Shown one piece after another: positions 39,576 through 49,725 of a stretch of DNA of 64,000 bases. The stretch spans positions 762,873-826,872 of the forward strand of contig NZ_RQES01000005.1 in NCBI RefSeq assembly GCF_004769405.1, given 5' to 3'. Every line of letters starts with the position of its first letter. Within the stretch, counting starts at the first letter, position 1. The notes beneath the pieces were generated by a model, which did not search any database, was not told the DNA's origin, and saw only the letters and a list, made by a program, of their open reading frames with translations. This DNA is from Leptospira selangorensis. Lineage in GTDB: Bacteria; Spirochaetota; Leptospiria; Leptospirales; Leptospiraceae. The position numbers were made by a program, and so were the translations under genes.

Positions 39576-41251
39576 AATTCGAAGAATTAAATCTAGAGCC
39601 TAACCTGCAAAAAGCAATCCAAGAAGCAGGATTTACCGAGCTCACTCCTATACAAGAAAAAGCAATCCCTCCCGGAATGGAAGGAAGGGATGTTACCGGT
39701 TTAGCACAAACAGGAACCGGAAAGACAGTGGCATTCTTGGTGCCTACAATTCACTCCATCTTGACGAGAGGAATACAAGGAGTCAGTACTTTGATCCTTG
39801 CTCCTACAAGAGAGTTAGTGATCCAAATTTCGGAAGAAGCCGAAAAGTTACTGAAACATACGGACTATAGAGTTGTGCCGATCATCGGTGGTACTGATTA
39901 TAAAGTCCAGAACAGAGATCTAAACGGACTTAACGGTCTTATCGTTGCAACTCCAGGAAGATTGATAGACCTCGCAAGAAGCGGAAGCGCTGATCTAGAA
40001 AAGGTTGAGTTCTTCATTTTGGATGAAGCGGATCGTATGTTGGACATGGGTTTCATCTACGATATACGTTGGCTTCTTCATAAATGTAAGAATAGAAAGC
40101 AAACTTTACTTTTTTCTGCAACTCTCTCCGTCGAAGTTATGCGTCTTGCATATCGTTTTATGAACGAGCCGGTTGAGATACAGATCAACCCTGATAAACT
40201 CATCACTGAAAGAATTGATCAGAAGCTGGTTCATTTGGGAAGAGAGGAGAAATTACCATATATGGTGAACTCCATTCTCGCAGAAGAACTGGAAGGACAA
40301 GGAATTATATTCACAAATTTTAAAGCGAATATTCCTAAAATAGTTTATTCTCTTAGAAAGTACGGAATTCCGATCACTGGAATTTCTTCCGACCTAGATC
40401 AGAAAAAAAGACTTAGACTGATGAGGGATTTTAAATCCGGAAAGTTCAAGTTTATGGTGGCGACCGATGTTGCAAGCCGAGGTATCGACGTAGAGAATAT
40501 CGAAGTAGTTTTCAATTTCGATCTTCCCCAGGACACTGAGAACTATGTGCATAGGATCGGAAGAACTGCAAGAGCAGGAAGAGTGGGTAAATCCATTAGC
40601 TTCTGCTCCGAATCCGATTATGTTGAATTGGAGAAGATAGAAAAATATCTGAAACAAAAGATAGACGTTCTACCGGTTCACGAAGAAGCACTTACATTCC
40701 CTTCCGGTGAGTTCCAAGTTTTTGTAGGTGGGGATGCATTTGATAATGCTCCTGTCGAAAGAAACGGGAACAGAAACCAAGGAAGAGGCGACAGAGGTCC
40801 TAAAAAACAAAGAGGCGATTTCCAACGTAACGGTAGCGGTGGGAATCAAAGAGGGGAAAAAACCTGGAACAAAGAATCTGGAGATCGCAAAAAAGATTTC
40901 AACAGAGATTCAAAACCAGGCGGCAAGCAGCAACACGGCGGTCATAAAAAAAGACCGGAAGCTGCTATCCAAGAAGCCCAAGAGTTTTTACAAAAAGCGG
41001 ACAGCGTATTCGGTTCCAATGGTGCTCGTAAAGATAGAGGCCCGAAAAACCAGAACCAGAAGAAAGGAAAACAACGTTCCGATTTCCAAAAACAACATTC
41101 TCCAAATCATCAAAACCACGAGAATAAAAAACAAAAATCGAATTACGATAAGAGCAAACGTAACTTATTCGATATAAACGATTCTAAAAGATCTTCAGAC
41201 AAGAAGAAGGGATCAATTTGGACAAGGATCAAATCCTTCTTTGGGGGTTAG
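39572..41251 (+). CDS. DEAD-box RNA helicase
   Basis: A 559-residue ATP-dependent RNA helicase. The Q motif (FTELTPIQEKAIP), motif I AQTGTGKT, Ia PTRELVIQ, Ib TPGRLIDL, II DEAD, III SAT, V ATDVASRGID and VI HRIGRTARAG are all present in the first 370 residues. The last 170 residues are a basic, Asn/Gly/Lys-rich low-complexity tail (QRGDFQRNG and NHENKKQKS type) that likely binds RNA. Such proteins act in ribosome assembly or mRNA decay. The 3' end overlaps the amidase gene by 34 bases. Confidence 0.95.
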   Translation: MKFEELNLEPNLQKAIQEAGFTELTPIQEKAIPPGMEGRDVTGLAQTGTGKTVAFLVPTIHSILTRGIQGVSTLILAPTRELVIQISEEAEKLLKHTDYRVVPIIGGTDYKVQNRDLNGLNGLIVATPGRLIDLARSGSADLEKVEFFILDEADRMLDMGFIYDIRWLLHKCKNRKQTLLFSATLSVEVMRLAYRFMNEPVEIQINPDKLITERIDQKLVHLGREEKLPYMVNSILAEELEGQGIIFTNFKANIPKIVYSLRKYGIPITGISSDLDQKKRLRLMRDFKSGKFKFMVATDVASRGIDVENIEVVFNFDLPQDTENYVHRIGRTARAGRVGKSISFCSESDYVELEKIEKYLKQKIDVLPVHEEALTFPSGEFQVFVGGDAFDNAPVERNGNRNQGRGDRGPKKQRGDFQRNGSGGNQRGEKTWNKESGDRKKDFNRDSKPGGKQQHGGHKKRPEAAIQEAQEFLQKADSVFGSNGARKDRGPKNQNQKKGKQRSDFQKQHSPNHQNHENKKQKSNYDKSKRNLFDINDSKRSSDKKKGSIWTRIKSFFGG

Positions 41252-42309
41252 GATTCTTTCTACTCTTTAGCGCGCCTGTTTTTGCCGAGTCCAGGATACA
41301 AACTATCGGCAAGAACGGATACGTTTCCTTCGAAGAGATCCATAAAAAGATCCCGGGTTTACAATCCAAATTCGAGTCTGCTACATTAGTAGGCTCGATT
41401 TCCCATGCCTCCGGTGAGATCCGATTTAGGATCGGAGCCTCCTTTTATGCAATCAATGGTAGTTTAGAAAAAACGAATTTACCAGTCGTCTATAAAGATA
41501 AGGATTTCTTACTGCCTCCCGATTTGGTAGAAGCGATCTTTGTTCGTTTATTACCTGGAGATGTAAGTTACGAATTTAAAGAAGACGAGCTTATATTCGA
41601 TCTATTGCCTAAAGCGGAAAGATTAAAACTTTCCGCCATCATAGTGGATGCGGGACATGGAGGAAAAGATCCGGGGACTTCTTCCGATAAAGGGATGCAA
41701 GAAAAATTAGTCTCTCTCCAGGTAGCTCGCTTCCTGAAAAAATTCCTGAATAAGGTATATCCCGAAGTTCGGGTCATTCTGACCAGGTCCAATGATTCAT
41801 TTATAGAATTAGAAAGAAGGTCGGAGATCGCAAATAAAGAGATCCAAAAAGGCGGATCCGTTTTATTCGTAAGTTTACATTGTAATGCTTCTATTTCTTC
41901 GGATGTGAACGGTTTCGAAGTGTATTATTTATCCCAGACCCCGAGCACGGAAACAGCAAGAGAAGTCTCATTATTCGAAAATGGGATTTCGGGCAAAAAA
42001 GCTGGGACCTCCTACGGGAAGATCCAGGCCGGGATGATGTCCTCCATGATCCAAAGAAGAAGCCGTCTTCTCGCCAGAAGTGTCGAATCCGAGATGAAAA
42101 AAAACCTTGGTCCAAAGATATTGTCTAGAGGAGTGAAGAAAGCGGACTTTTCCGTGCTAAGGGGAAGTTTGATGCCTGCCATTCTGGTCGAAATGGGTTA
42201 CCTCACCCATAATAAAGAATCGGAGGTATTGGCTGATAAAACTCATCAAGTGAAATTGGCCAAAAGTATATTAGAAGGTATGAGAGCGTATGAACTTGCA
42301 AAAGATTAA
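41218..42309 (+). CDS. N-acetylmuramoyl-L-alanine amidase
   Basis: A 363-residue secreted murein hydrolase with a signal peptide (LLWGLGFFLLFSAPVFA). The Amidase_3 domain covers about 135-360: zinc ligands in IIVDAGHGGKDPGTS, Glu in MQEKLVSL, His in SLHCNAS and the catalytic Glu in LVEMGYLTHNKE. It cleaves stem peptides from glycan strands, usually at cell separation. The N-terminal 120 residues form a strand-rich domain like an AMIN or SH3-type targeting module. The start is TTG inside the helicase gene. Confidence 0.9.
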   Translation: MDKDQILLWGLGFFLLFSAPVFAESRIQTIGKNGYVSFEEIHKKIPGLQSKFESATLVGSISHASGEIRFRIGASFYAINGSLEKTNLPVVYKDKDFLLPPDLVEAIFVRLLPGDVSYEFKEDELIFDLLPKAERLKLSAIIVDAGHGGKDPGTSSDKGMQEKLVSLQVARFLKKFLNKVYPEVRVILTRSNDSFIELERRSEIANKEIQKGGSVLFVSLHCNASISSDVNGFEVYYLSQTPSTETAREVSLFENGISGKKAGTSYGKIQAGMMSSMIQRRSRLLARSVESEMKKNLGPKILSRGVKKADFSVLRGSLMPAILVEMGYLTHNKESEVLADKTHQVKLAKSILEGMRAYELAKD

Positions 42310-43045
42310 GGAAATTTGGAATCGCTTCCTCACTCATTTGGATACCTTCTATACTTGGGTTTTCGAATTGGCGACCAGAGCCGCAGATTCCAAAGAATCC
42401 AAACGAATATTATTCTTAACTTATTCTTGGATCATCGTATTATTATTCCTAACCGGTTTCATTCTCGCAGGAAAAAATCCGTTAAAGTTACTCGTCCCAT
42501 TTACATTATATGATCTGCCTAATCTCGATCCTAGAAAAGAAATCGTAATATACGGTTCCGATGGAGAAGGCCAGGTATTCCCGGTAAAAAGAAAAGTCCT
42601 CTTAACTGGAGAGGATTTCAGACATGATGTTTTGACATTAGTGGGAGAAGCTGGAGAATCCAGTTATTTCGATCCTACTGTTCCGAATGCTTCTGCTCAG
42701 TATAGAAATCTGAAAAAACTTCCTAACTTACAAGACTCGGTAATCTCTATTTGGAAAAGAGGAGATCTACTCATCTTGGATTTGAGAAAGTCCACATTGG
42801 AAAATTTACTTTCAGACATGAAGTTCCGTATCGACTATACTTACGCAAGTCAAATGACGGAAGAACAAAAGTCTGCAGAGATAGAGCGTAAAAAATTAGG
42901 CCTATTGTCTTCTGCATTTTTAGCTACTGAAAAAACCTTATTCGAAAATTATCCGGATCTGAATCGGATCGAATATAAGTTAGGTGGAGAAGTGGGAGAT
43001 CTGCCCGGTTTAAGTTATTTGCTCTCTTCTATCCATACAAGATAG
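42290..43045 (+). CDS. Membrane-anchored protein next to the amidase
   Basis: A 251-residue protein with one N-terminal transmembrane helix (ILFLTYSWIIVLLFLTGFILAG) after a 40-residue cytoplasmic part. The remaining 180 residues are extracytoplasmic. The order of strands and helices (EIVIYGSDGEGQVFPVKRKVLL ... DSVISIWKRGDLLILDLRKSTL ... TEKTLFENYPDLNRIEYKLGGE) resembles a GerMN-type fold, but I cannot be sure. Its start overlaps the amidase stop by 20 bases, which suggests a shared role in cell-wall processing. Confidence 0.65.
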   Translation: MNLQKIKEIWNRFLTHLDTFYTWVFELATRAADSKESKRILFLTYSWIIVLLFLTGFILAGKNPLKLLVPFTLYDLPNLDPRKEIVIYGSDGEGQVFPVKRKVLLTGEDFRHDVLTLVGEAGESSYFDPTVPNASAQYRNLKKLPNLQDSVISIWKRGDLLILDLRKSTLENLLSDMKFRIDYTYASQMTEEQKSAEIERKKLGLLSSAFLATEKTLFENYPDLNRIEYKLGGEVGDLPGLSYLLSSIHTR

Positions 43046-43106
43046 TCCTAAGATTTCTTCCGTATTAGCGGTTTTCTCTCTAAATTAACTGGACGAAAGG
43101 GTTGTT

Positions 43107-44393
43107 TTGGCCCTTTTCAAAGCCGATAGTATTAAGGATATGTCCGGGTCCAAACGTACAACCTTAGTCGTTTTTATTCTTTCGATCTCCGGGGTCATAT
43201 TATCCGCAGCTCCGGATCTGCAAAATTCTCCAGATGTAACAAACATCAACGATTTCCGCACGGATCGTGTGGCATTTCATTATATACAATTGGTGGACAA
43301 AGAAGGTAAGGCTCTTCCTGAGAGAAATCTGAACAGAGATACTTCGGAAGCCACGTTACTCATCATTGATAGAGGACAACTTACTCTTTTAAAGGATGGA
43401 TTCGATGATCCAGCCCAAGTGAAGGAGAAGGAAAAGGATTATTTAAATAAAATTTATAAATTTACCAGATTAAAAGATCTGGAACAGGAATATTATAAAT
43501 TACCCGAATCGGAAAGAACCAAACCTTCTTCTAAAACAGAACCAAACCAGGCGGAAACAACTAAAACGAATGCTAGTCCGGGAGCTTCTGCAGAACCGGA
43601 AGAGAAGAATAAAGAGTTCGATCTTTTATTAAAATATGATGATGAACTTTTGAAATCTTATGCAGCGGAGAAGGCTGCCTACGCGGAATATTCCAGAACG
43701 GAACGTATTTACGGAAAAGATTCTCCTAAAACAAGTTCTCTTAGAGGAAGATTCGAAGAATTGAAATCCAAAACCCAAGAAAGGAAAAAATTCCTATTAG
43801 GTTTTTTGCATAGTACATCCGTAGATTCGAATCCTTATCCTGGTGATAGAAAAGAACAGATATTTTATACGAATCATTCTAATGGACTGCCGGATTTTTA
43901 TCTTCATTCTACAACTCCAAGAGAAGTAGATGGCCTCATGAGGGGAGAAGAAGAAGTTGGGAAAAAATACGGACAACTTTTTAAAACCGCAGTGGACCGA
44001 CTGATAGATTCTCAGATAGATAAATTGTATTATTATATTTGGAACCGAGATATGACAAATACTCGGATCAAAGTGGATCGTTTTTTAAAAGGGAAGAAGG
44101 TCACAGTAGTTACTGGAGACTCCACAGTTTACACTATGATAGACAAGGAAGGGGATGGGATTACCGAGTCCTTCTTCGTAGATTCACCTGGACTTAAATT
44201 TTCTTGGGGAAAAGAAGTCCCAAATATTATCTCTATCTCTAATTGTACAGATCAGGCTATCTTGGCTAAGATCAAAGCATTGGGAGATGATGTTTCTTCT
44301 GGAAGAATTCCTAAAAAAGTGGATAAACTGGATTTGGCAATTCCTGAAGAACAGATACTTCTGGAATTAAAACCATTATTAAAGAATTTATAG
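43107..44393 (+). CDS. Exported protein of unknown function
   Basis: A protein of about 420 residues with an N-terminal signal sequence (TTLVVFILSISGVILSAAP). I do not recognise a family. A Pro/Thr/Ser/Glu linker (SSKTEPNQAETTKTNASPG) and a coiled-coil stretch (ELLKSYAAEKAAYAEYSRTERIYG) divide it. The C-terminal part has strands (TRIKVDRFLKGKKVTVVTGDSTVYTMIDKEGDGITESFFVDS). The frame opens with TTG 43107; ATG 43140 with AAGGAT is an alternative. It follows the amidase and the membrane protein in one direction, so it may be part of their operon. Confidence 0.65.
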   Translation: MALFKADSIKDMSGSKRTTLVVFILSISGVILSAAPDLQNSPDVTNINDFRTDRVAFHYIQLVDKEGKALPERNLNRDTSEATLLIIDRGQLTLLKDGFDDPAQVKEKEKDYLNKIYKFTRLKDLEQEYYKLPESERTKPSSKTEPNQAETTKTNASPGASAEPEEKNKEFDLLLKYDDELLKSYAAEKAAYAEYSRTERIYGKDSPKTSSLRGRFEELKSKTQERKKFLLGFLHSTSVDSNPYPGDRKEQIFYTNHSNGLPDFYLHSTTPREVDGLMRGEEEVGKKYGQLFKTAVDRLIDSQIDKLYYYIWNRDMTNTRIKVDRFLKGKKVTVVTGDSTVYTMIDKEGDGITESFFVDSPGLKFSWGKEVPNIISISNCTDQAILAKIKALGDDVSSGRIPKKVDKLDLAIPEEQILLELKPLLKNL

Positions 44394-44451
44394 TCAGTCT
44401 TAAGGTAAGAAAGACCATCAATACAATATCGCTGAAAAGATGGCGATTTGA

Positions 44452-45240
44452 TCAACGCCCTTTGAATACAGGTTTTCTTTTTTCTTCTATAGATTTAATC
44501 GTTTCTCTGAAATCCTGGGAAAGGAAGTTAAGAGCCTGAGATTCTGCTTCTTTGCGCAAAGCGGCATTCAGTTTTTCACGATCGTAAATATTTTTCTTTA
44601 ATTCGCTAAGTGCCATAGGCGCACTTTCACTTAGAGAAATCGCAATTTCAGTCGCTCTTTGAAGAACTTCCGCTTTCGGAACTGAATCATAACAAATTCC
44701 TAAAGAAAGAGCTTCTTTACCGCTTACGGTTTCGGCTAAGAATAAAAGACGGTTTGCAGTTTCCATACCGAACAATTCTTTTGCAAGATAGCTGGATCCC
44801 ATTCCTGGATGAATTCCTAATTTTACAAAATTGAATTGGTATTTTCCTTCATCTGCAAAAACTCTAAGATCGCAAGCAAGAGTGATAGAAAGGCCGGCAC
44901 CGATTGCATGACCGTTTGCCGCACAGATCACAGGAACATTCAGATCTCTAACGCTTAAGAATAGATTATAAAATTCGAACATTTCTTTTTTGTTTTGTTC
45001 GAAAGATTTCTCAGCGAAAGATTTTAGTAATTCGAAATTACCACCGGCAGAGAAAATATCGTTCTTACCGGTGATGACGACGGCTCTAGGTGGATTTTTT
45101 TTAAGTTTTTCTATATGAGCCTGGAATTCCAGACCCATGGCAACAGTCATGGAATTCTTGGTTTCCGGATTATTCAGATAAAGAATTTCTATTCTAGATT
45201 CGGAAGAGAGTTCTACTGTTTCTGAATCAACTAATGCCAT
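44452..45240 (-). CDS. Enoyl-CoA hydratase/isomerase family protein
   Basis: A 262-residue crotonase. The oxyanion-hole segments [10 protein letters not shown] and [21 protein letters not shown] are present, and the second half has [18 protein letters not shown] and [19 protein letters not shown]. Aligned by eye, the first acid residue of true enoyl-CoA hydratases (in QFxxPE) is replaced by a non-acidic residue (QFNFVKLG), so the reaction may be isomerisation or another crotonase activity. Its start abuts the 45240 gene, implying translational coupling. Confidence 0.85.
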   Translation of the reverse strand: MALVDSETVELSSESRIEILYLNNPETKNSMTVAMGLEFQAHIEKLKKNPPRAVVITGKNDIFSAGGNFELLKSFAEKSFEQNKKEMFEFYNLFLSVRDLNVPVICAANGHAIGAGLSITLACDLRVFADEGKYQFNFVKLGIHPGMGSSYLAKELFGMETANRLLFLAETVSGKEALSLGICYDSVPKAEVLQRATEIAISLSESAPMALSELKKNIYDREKLNAALRKEAESQALNFLSQDFRETIKSIEEKRKPVFKGR

Positions 45241-45767
45241 TAAACAGCTTCCTGCTTTAATTCAAAACTTTCATACCAAACTCTATCGGATATAGAAAGA
45301 GGTTTTTCTCCGATACCCATTTGGTCATAATAATCTAAAAGAATTTCTAAATGAACATTCTCTTCATCTTCTAAAGTCCAAAAACTGCTATCAATGGACT
45401 TAGAAACAAGAGCTTGGCCTCTAACAGAGTCCACAAAATAATCAGGTTTATCCGAAAAGATCAGATGAGCAGAGATTAGATCGAAACGAATAGTATCCAC
45501 GATCTTAGAAAATTCAGAGTCAGCTTTATCAAAATAACGGGAAGCGATCTCAGTTTGGAAATAATCACCCCAAGTAAGAATGTCCGGCTCCACTCCAGTG
45601 CGTTCCTTGATCTCTTGGAGTTTTTCTTCTTCCAAAAACGGCTTGGAAGCGAATTTATCTACAAGTTCTCTAAGTGAAATCAAGTTAAGGATCTTATTCG
45701 CGGAAAGTTGTCCACGGCGCATCATATCGAAAAGTTCTGGATTCAGTTCGGACTTGTTCTCTGCCAT
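45240..45767 (-). CDS. Hypothetical protein coupled to the crotonase gene
   Basis: A 175-residue, acidic, mostly helical soluble protein. I do not recognise it. It has no signal peptide or membrane helix. A run of aromatic and acidic residues ([36 protein letters not shown]) is notable. The stop and the crotonase start share a base, so the two are made together. A partner role in CoA-ester metabolism is possible, but only by position. Confidence 0.6.
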   Translation of the reverse strand: MAENKSELNPELFDMMRRGQLSANKILNLISLRELVDKFASKPFLEEEKLQEIKERTGVEPDILTWGDYFQTEIASRYFDKADSEFSKIVDTIRFDLISAHLIFSDKPDYFVDSVRGQALVSKSIDSSFWTLEDEENVHLEILLDYYDQMGIGEKPLSISDRVWYESFELKQEAV

Positions 45768-45943
45768 GGTTTATTTTTCGGCAGAAGCATAAAAATCCCC
45801 CGAACAATTTCCTTCCGGAAAATACTCGTATATGTCTCATTTTAGAAAAAAAGGAGAATGTTCTAATTTCTGAAAGGTGGCACTGGATTCCTAAAGTCCC
45901 GAAGTCGAAAATAAAGATACGGGAGAATTTTACCCGGACCGCC

Positions 45944-47221
45944 ATGGCTGTAGGACGATCGGATACACTCCAAGAATTGATTACGATTTTAGAAACGATG
46001 TTTGGGGAAACAATCATCGGCTCTGATATCAATCTAGTTAAACACCTATTCTATAGTTTGAAAGCGGATCAAAGAGAATTCCCGTTCGATTACGAAGGAG
46101 AGAAACTTACCTCGGTTGTCGAGGAAGTCAGCGAAGACACTCTTGTTCTATACGTTCCTTATCTACAACCAAAAGGAATACTAAGAGCAAAAATCAGTTT
46201 CGAAATCTTGAATATACTTTATCAATTCGAAGTGGTACTCCTGGATTTTTGGGAAGACCACGTAAGGGTCAAGATCCCTTCTGAACTACAAGCTGCCGCA
46301 TTCCGTAAAAACCTAAGGGTCGCGGTAGACGATCTTTTCATGAATTATGTGATTCTTTATCGTTCCTTGAGCGGAGGAGAAAGAGAATTAGGAAAAAATC
46401 TAAGCGTAGAACAAAGATTTTTCCATCTCATGAAGGAGATCAAAAAAGATAATCCCAGCCTTAAGTTGATTAACCTAATGGTTACCGAATATATTTTGGG
46501 GATTTCCAGAGACTATGAGATCGTTTTTTTTGGGCCGGGAAAAGACGGAGGATTTTTCGGAGACTTTATTAAAAAGTATAACCGTCCCGTCTATGTTCCA
46601 GATTGTTCTTTGATTAAAAGTTATATAGGAGAGGAGAAAGATCCTTATTTAGATAATTTCCGAGATGAATATATACACTTGATCCAAACTAGAGGACAGG
46701 CAAAGGCAGATGAGTTTTTCAGAGAACTCCAAAAGGAAGAAGTTCGTAACTTTTTAATCTCTTATATAGTCACTCCAATTCGATTGTTCAACGACCCAAT
46801 CGGTTATGTAAAAGTATTCTCCACAGCGATGGATAAATTCTCTATCGTGCAGCAACAAGCATTGTATATAGAAGAATTAGGAGATATTCTAACTTACGCA
46901 TTGACTAAAGTGTATATCCGTCAGGAAAACTTTAGAAATGAAAAAGCTGTAACTAGAATTTTAGATATCAGTATGAATGGACTCCTATTCGAAATAGAAG
47001 ATGAGAGGACTTTCAATTATTTAAAGCAGCACAATATTATTAAAATGTTTATTCCTATTTCGGAAAGGAATTTAGTCCTAAGAGGAGAAGTGGTTCGATT
47101 CCTGGAGATCGGAACCGGCAAATACCAATTAGGTGTGAATTTTTTTGATGCGAATCCGGATGATATGGTCTTCTTGCAACATTATATTTTTAGCAAGAAG
47201 ATGCGGATACTATTCGAGTAG
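45944..47221 (+). CDS. PilZ-domain protein (DUF1577-like)
   Basis: A 425-residue cytoplasmic protein. The C-terminal 100 residues form a PilZ domain, which binds cyclic-di-GMP: the D-x-S-x-x-G motif is [13 protein letters not shown], and the final strands are [24 protein letters not shown]. An Arg for the RxxxR site is in AVTRILD. The first 300 residues ([13 protein letters not shown] to [13 protein letters not shown]) include a region that may be the DUF1577 type I associate with Leptospira. It is a candidate receiver for signals controlled by the EAL protein. The 3' end overlaps a small convergent frame. Confidence 0.8.
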   Translation: MAVGRSDTLQELITILETMFGETIIGSDINLVKHLFYSLKADQREFPFDYEGEKLTSVVEEVSEDTLVLYVPYLQPKGILRAKISFEILNILYQFEVVLLDFWEDHVRVKIPSELQAAAFRKNLRVAVDDLFMNYVILYRSLSGGERELGKNLSVEQRFFHLMKEIKKDNPSLKLINLMVTEYILGISRDYEIVFFGPGKDGGFFGDFIKKYNRPVYVPDCSLIKSYIGEEKDPYLDNFRDEYIHLIQTRGQAKADEFFRELQKEEVRNFLISYIVTPIRLFNDPIGYVKVFSTAMDKFSIVQQQALYIEELGDILTYALTKVYIRQENFRNEKAVTRILDISMNGLLFEIEDERTFNYLKQHNIIKMFIPISERNLVLRGEVVRFLEIGTGKYQLGVNFFDANPDDMVFLQHYIFSKKMRILFE

Positions 47222-47398
47222 GGATTCTTTTCTTCGAATCGCAACCGCATTTTTAATGAATGCAAACTCATTCAGATATAGTTGAGAATGGCATTTACTA
47301 CAGCGAATCACATCTGGTATAGTAGAGATCTCTTTATCTAAGATATGGTTTTCACACGTGGGAGTTGTGCAGGTTTTGGGAGGAACTCCAAGGAACAA
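47210..47398 (-). CDS. Small zinc-ribbon-like protein, possibly truncated
   Basis: A 62-residue frame with two Cys pairs: CTTPTC and CSKC, separated by [17 protein letters not shown]. The spacing suggests a small zinc-binding knuckle. A clearly homologous frame with no start lies about 1.1 kb away at 48324-48476. The TTG start at 47398 lacks a ribosome site, so the 5' end may be truncated. It overlaps the PilZ gene end by 12 bases. Confidence 0.4.
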   Translation of the reverse strand: MFLGVPPKTCTTPTCENHILDKEISTIPDVIRCSKCHSQLYLNEFAFIKNAVAIRRKESLLE

Positions 47399-47482
47399 AT
47401 TTTAAAAAAATGTTCATTTTTTCAAAAAGTTATCAGATGAATATTTCCCCGTTGGAAATATGTTGCCCTTTATAATTAGTAA

Positions 47483-48295
47483 TTATTTTTTTCTTTTCCT
47501 ATAAATAAAAAAGTCAGCCAACGATCCTTTCCAATGATTTCCATGATATGGATATCGATTTGGAATATGTTCTTCCAAATTCCATTCCGGAATATGCTCC
47601 TCGATCCACTTGCTAAACTTTCGATGTCGAACATGAAATTCCCGTGGGAGGTCCACATTGCTGGAATAGATAATTACGTACTTATCAGAAGCGTTAAATA
47701 TATTTCGAATGTATTGTTCAAATACCTCATCTTCGACCAGATGATAAATTACGTCCAGAGAAAGCACCAACTCAGCTTTTTCGTTAGAATAATCGTTCAA
47801 TACTTTAAAGTTTTTATTTTTATCATTTTTAAATAGTTCGCGACAGATTGATATCGCCGAAGGGCTTATATCAAACCCAATGTATTTCGGGTATTGAGCA
47901 AGTTTTAATTGATTCCCGTCGCCACATCCAAACTCGATTATTGTTTGCACTTTATTCTCTTGAACAAAAGCGTTAATGATTTCAGCTTTAAACTCTGCTA
48001 AAAAATTATAAGATCCAGCACCAGAACTGCCTCCCTCCTGATAGCGGGATTCCCAATAAGACGCTGATCCAGGAAATTTCCTAAATATAGATAATCGGAG
48101 ATACAACCATTTAAGAAAATTTCCAATTACAGGCATATCTCCAATAATTTTCTTGTAGTATTCATAAGAAGCCATAAAAATCCTTTGAAGCATTACCAAT
48201 GCAAAGCCGAATTTACTGATCAATCGCTTGTAGTAAAGCATATTACGAAGCGCAATTTCGTGCCTCTCGCCGAAGCAATACAGACTTATTTCCAA
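47483..48295 (-). CDS. Class I SAM-dependent methyltransferase, likely acquired
   Basis: A 270-residue protein with a methyltransferase core. Motif I is IIEFGCGDGNQLKLAQ, then YIGFDISPSAISICRELF, LVLSLDVIYHLVEDEVFEQYIRNIF and YVIIYSSN. The region before it (KRLISKFGFALVMLQRIFMASYEYYKKI) is basic and may touch membrane or sugar-lipid. It is more AT-rich than its neighbours and is flanked by two copies of a zinc-ribbon frame, which suggests insertion by duplication. The start is uncertain; an ATG at 48241 (MLYYKRL) is also possible. Confidence 0.78.
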   Translation of the reverse strand: MEISLYCFGERHEIALRNMLYYKRLISKFGFALVMLQRIFMASYEYYKKIIGDMPVIGNFLKWLYLRLSIFRKFPGSASYWESRYQEGGSSGAGSYNFLAEFKAEIINAFVQENKVQTIIEFGCGDGNQLKLAQYPKYIGFDISPSAISICRELFKNDKNKNFKVLNDYSNEKAELVLSLDVIYHLVEDEVFEQYIRNIFNASDKYVIIYSSNVDLPREFHVRHRKFSKWIEEHIPEWNLEEHIPNRYPYHGNHWKGSLADFFIYRKRKK

Positions 48296-48323
48296 ATTGC
48301 AGAATGCGCGAAATCACAGCTTT

Positions 48324-48476
48324 TCATATAAGCGCAGTGAGATGTCTACACTTAGAGCATCTAATCAGATCTGGTCGAGTGCTGATCTCTTTGTCTAAGA
48401 TTCTACTTTTGCACTCAGGAGTTGGACAGTGCTTTGCGTAGAAGTCATTTAGTATCCACTTCTCATTCTGAACCTT
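48324..48476 (-). pseudogene. Fragment of the zinc-ribbon gene, no start
   Basis: A 50-codon open stretch bounded by TAG upstream and TGA downstream with no ATG, GTG or TTG. It encodes CPTPEC, then [21 protein letters not shown], matching CTTPTC...[16 protein letters not shown] of the 47210 frame. It overlaps the 3' end of the pirin gene. It is probably a duplicated and truncated copy. Confidence 0.6.
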
Positions 48477-49350
48477 CTAGTTTTCCGAGGACACCCATTT
48501 TTCCGTTTTCATAATCTTGGAAAGCTTCCGCAATTTCGGCTGACGTGTTCATTACAAACGGACCATATCCTAGAATGGGTTCATCGATTATTTCACCTCC
48601 CAAAAACATAAGTTCCGCATCTTGAGTGGCTTTAAGAGTAAATGTGTCATTCTCTCTTTCTAAAACCGCAATTTCCGCGTCTCCAATGGACTGTGCTTCG
48701 TTGACTGCGACAAGTCCATGAGCCACAAATACAACTGCTGTTTGACCGACGGGAACCTTGAACTCAACCAGTCGACCGGCCTTAAGATGAATATCCCACA
48801 AATTGATTGGGGTAAAAGTCGACGCTGGACCTTTTTTTCCATCGTAGTCGCCAGCGATCACTCTTAGATTTCCCGCTCCATTCGGAAGTTGAACAACCGG
48901 AATATCTTCTTTTTTGATTCCTTGGTATTTGGGTTTGGTCATTTTAAATTTTTTAGGTAAGTTGACCCAAATTTGAACACCATGCAATTCTCCGCCTTTT
49001 TCGGAGAATTCCTTTCCATGAAACTCCTCGTGAACCAGTCCGGAGCCGGCAGTCATCCACTGAACATCGCCGGCCCTAATGACCCCACCACCGCCGGAAG
49101 AATCTCTATGCTCTAATTCGCCTGAATAGATGATCGAAACTGTTTCGAAACCTCTGTGAGGATGTTCACCAACACCGAGGCGATGATTCGATTTTGATGG
49201 AGCAAATTCGACAGGGCCTAAATAATCCATTAATAAAAATGGAGAAATATCTTTGGCGATATCCCTATAGCTGAAAATGGATCTTGCTGGAAAGCCGTCT
49301 CCGACCCAATGAGGAGTATCGGCTCGTTGAGTGAATAATATTTCTTTCAT
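48463..49350 (-). CDS. Pirin family protein
   Basis: A 295-residue bicupin. The metal-binding motif [28 protein letters not shown] supplies the His/His/His ligands, with the later Glu in [11 protein letters not shown]. Pirins bind iron; some act as quercetinases and others as cofactors of regulators. The C-terminal cupin (residues 150-285) lacks obvious metal ligands, as usual. Its start follows a purine-rich region. Its 3' end overlaps the zinc-ribbon fragment. Confidence 0.9.
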   Translation of the reverse strand: MKEILFTQRADTPHWVGDGFPARSIFSYRDIAKDISPFLLMDYLGPVEFAPSKSNHRLGVGEHPHRGFETVSIIYSGELEHRDSSGGGGVIRAGDVQWMTAGSGLVHEEFHGKEFSEKGGELHGVQIWVNLPKKFKMTKPKYQGIKKEDIPVVQLPNGAGNLRVIAGDYDGKKGPASTFTPINLWDIHLKAGRLVEFKVPVGQTAVVFVAHGLVAVNEAQSIGDAEIAVLERENDTFTLKATQDAELMFLGGEIIDEPILGYGPFVMNTSAEIAEAFQDYENGKMGVLGKLEGSE

Positions 49351-49725
49351 AAATATTGGACTACGAAACTGCGGAGAGAAGAAAGTAAAAACTTTAGATA
49401 CGTTTCTCGCTATTGAGATTTTTAGCGGCTATAAAGTGACTAAGTTTTTAGACGCTCTAGTCACTGAAGCTTCAAAAATAGAATATTTAATTTTTGATTC
49501 TGCAACAGGGAAATTTGTTTATGCAGCTTTTTGAATAATCTTTTTACTTTGGACCATATTCTAATAAAAGGATGATTCTACGTTTGTTACAATAATGTAA
49601 TATCGAATAACGCTAATTTTTTTCTTTTTCTTTGAAATCCATTGACTCAGTTTTGCAGTATTTTTCCTATACATATTGTAAAAAGACTCAGGAATCTATG
49701 GGTCTGTATTGTTTTAGAGAAAAAT
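49351..49725. other. AT-rich region before the RHS gene
   Basis: About 375 AT-rich bases between the divergent pirin and RHS genes. A 67-codon frame at 49331-49534 begins inside pirin. Its end (SKIEYLIFDSATGKFVYAAF) looks protein-like, but it has no clear ribosome site or partner; it could be a gene remnant. No strong hairpin or tRNA is visible. RHS promoters are expected here. Confidence 0.4.

Noticed and set aside
49331..49534. 67-codon frame overlapping the pirin start
   Set aside because: No ribosome site, no family, and its first codons run through the pirin start region. It is noted as a possible remnant only.
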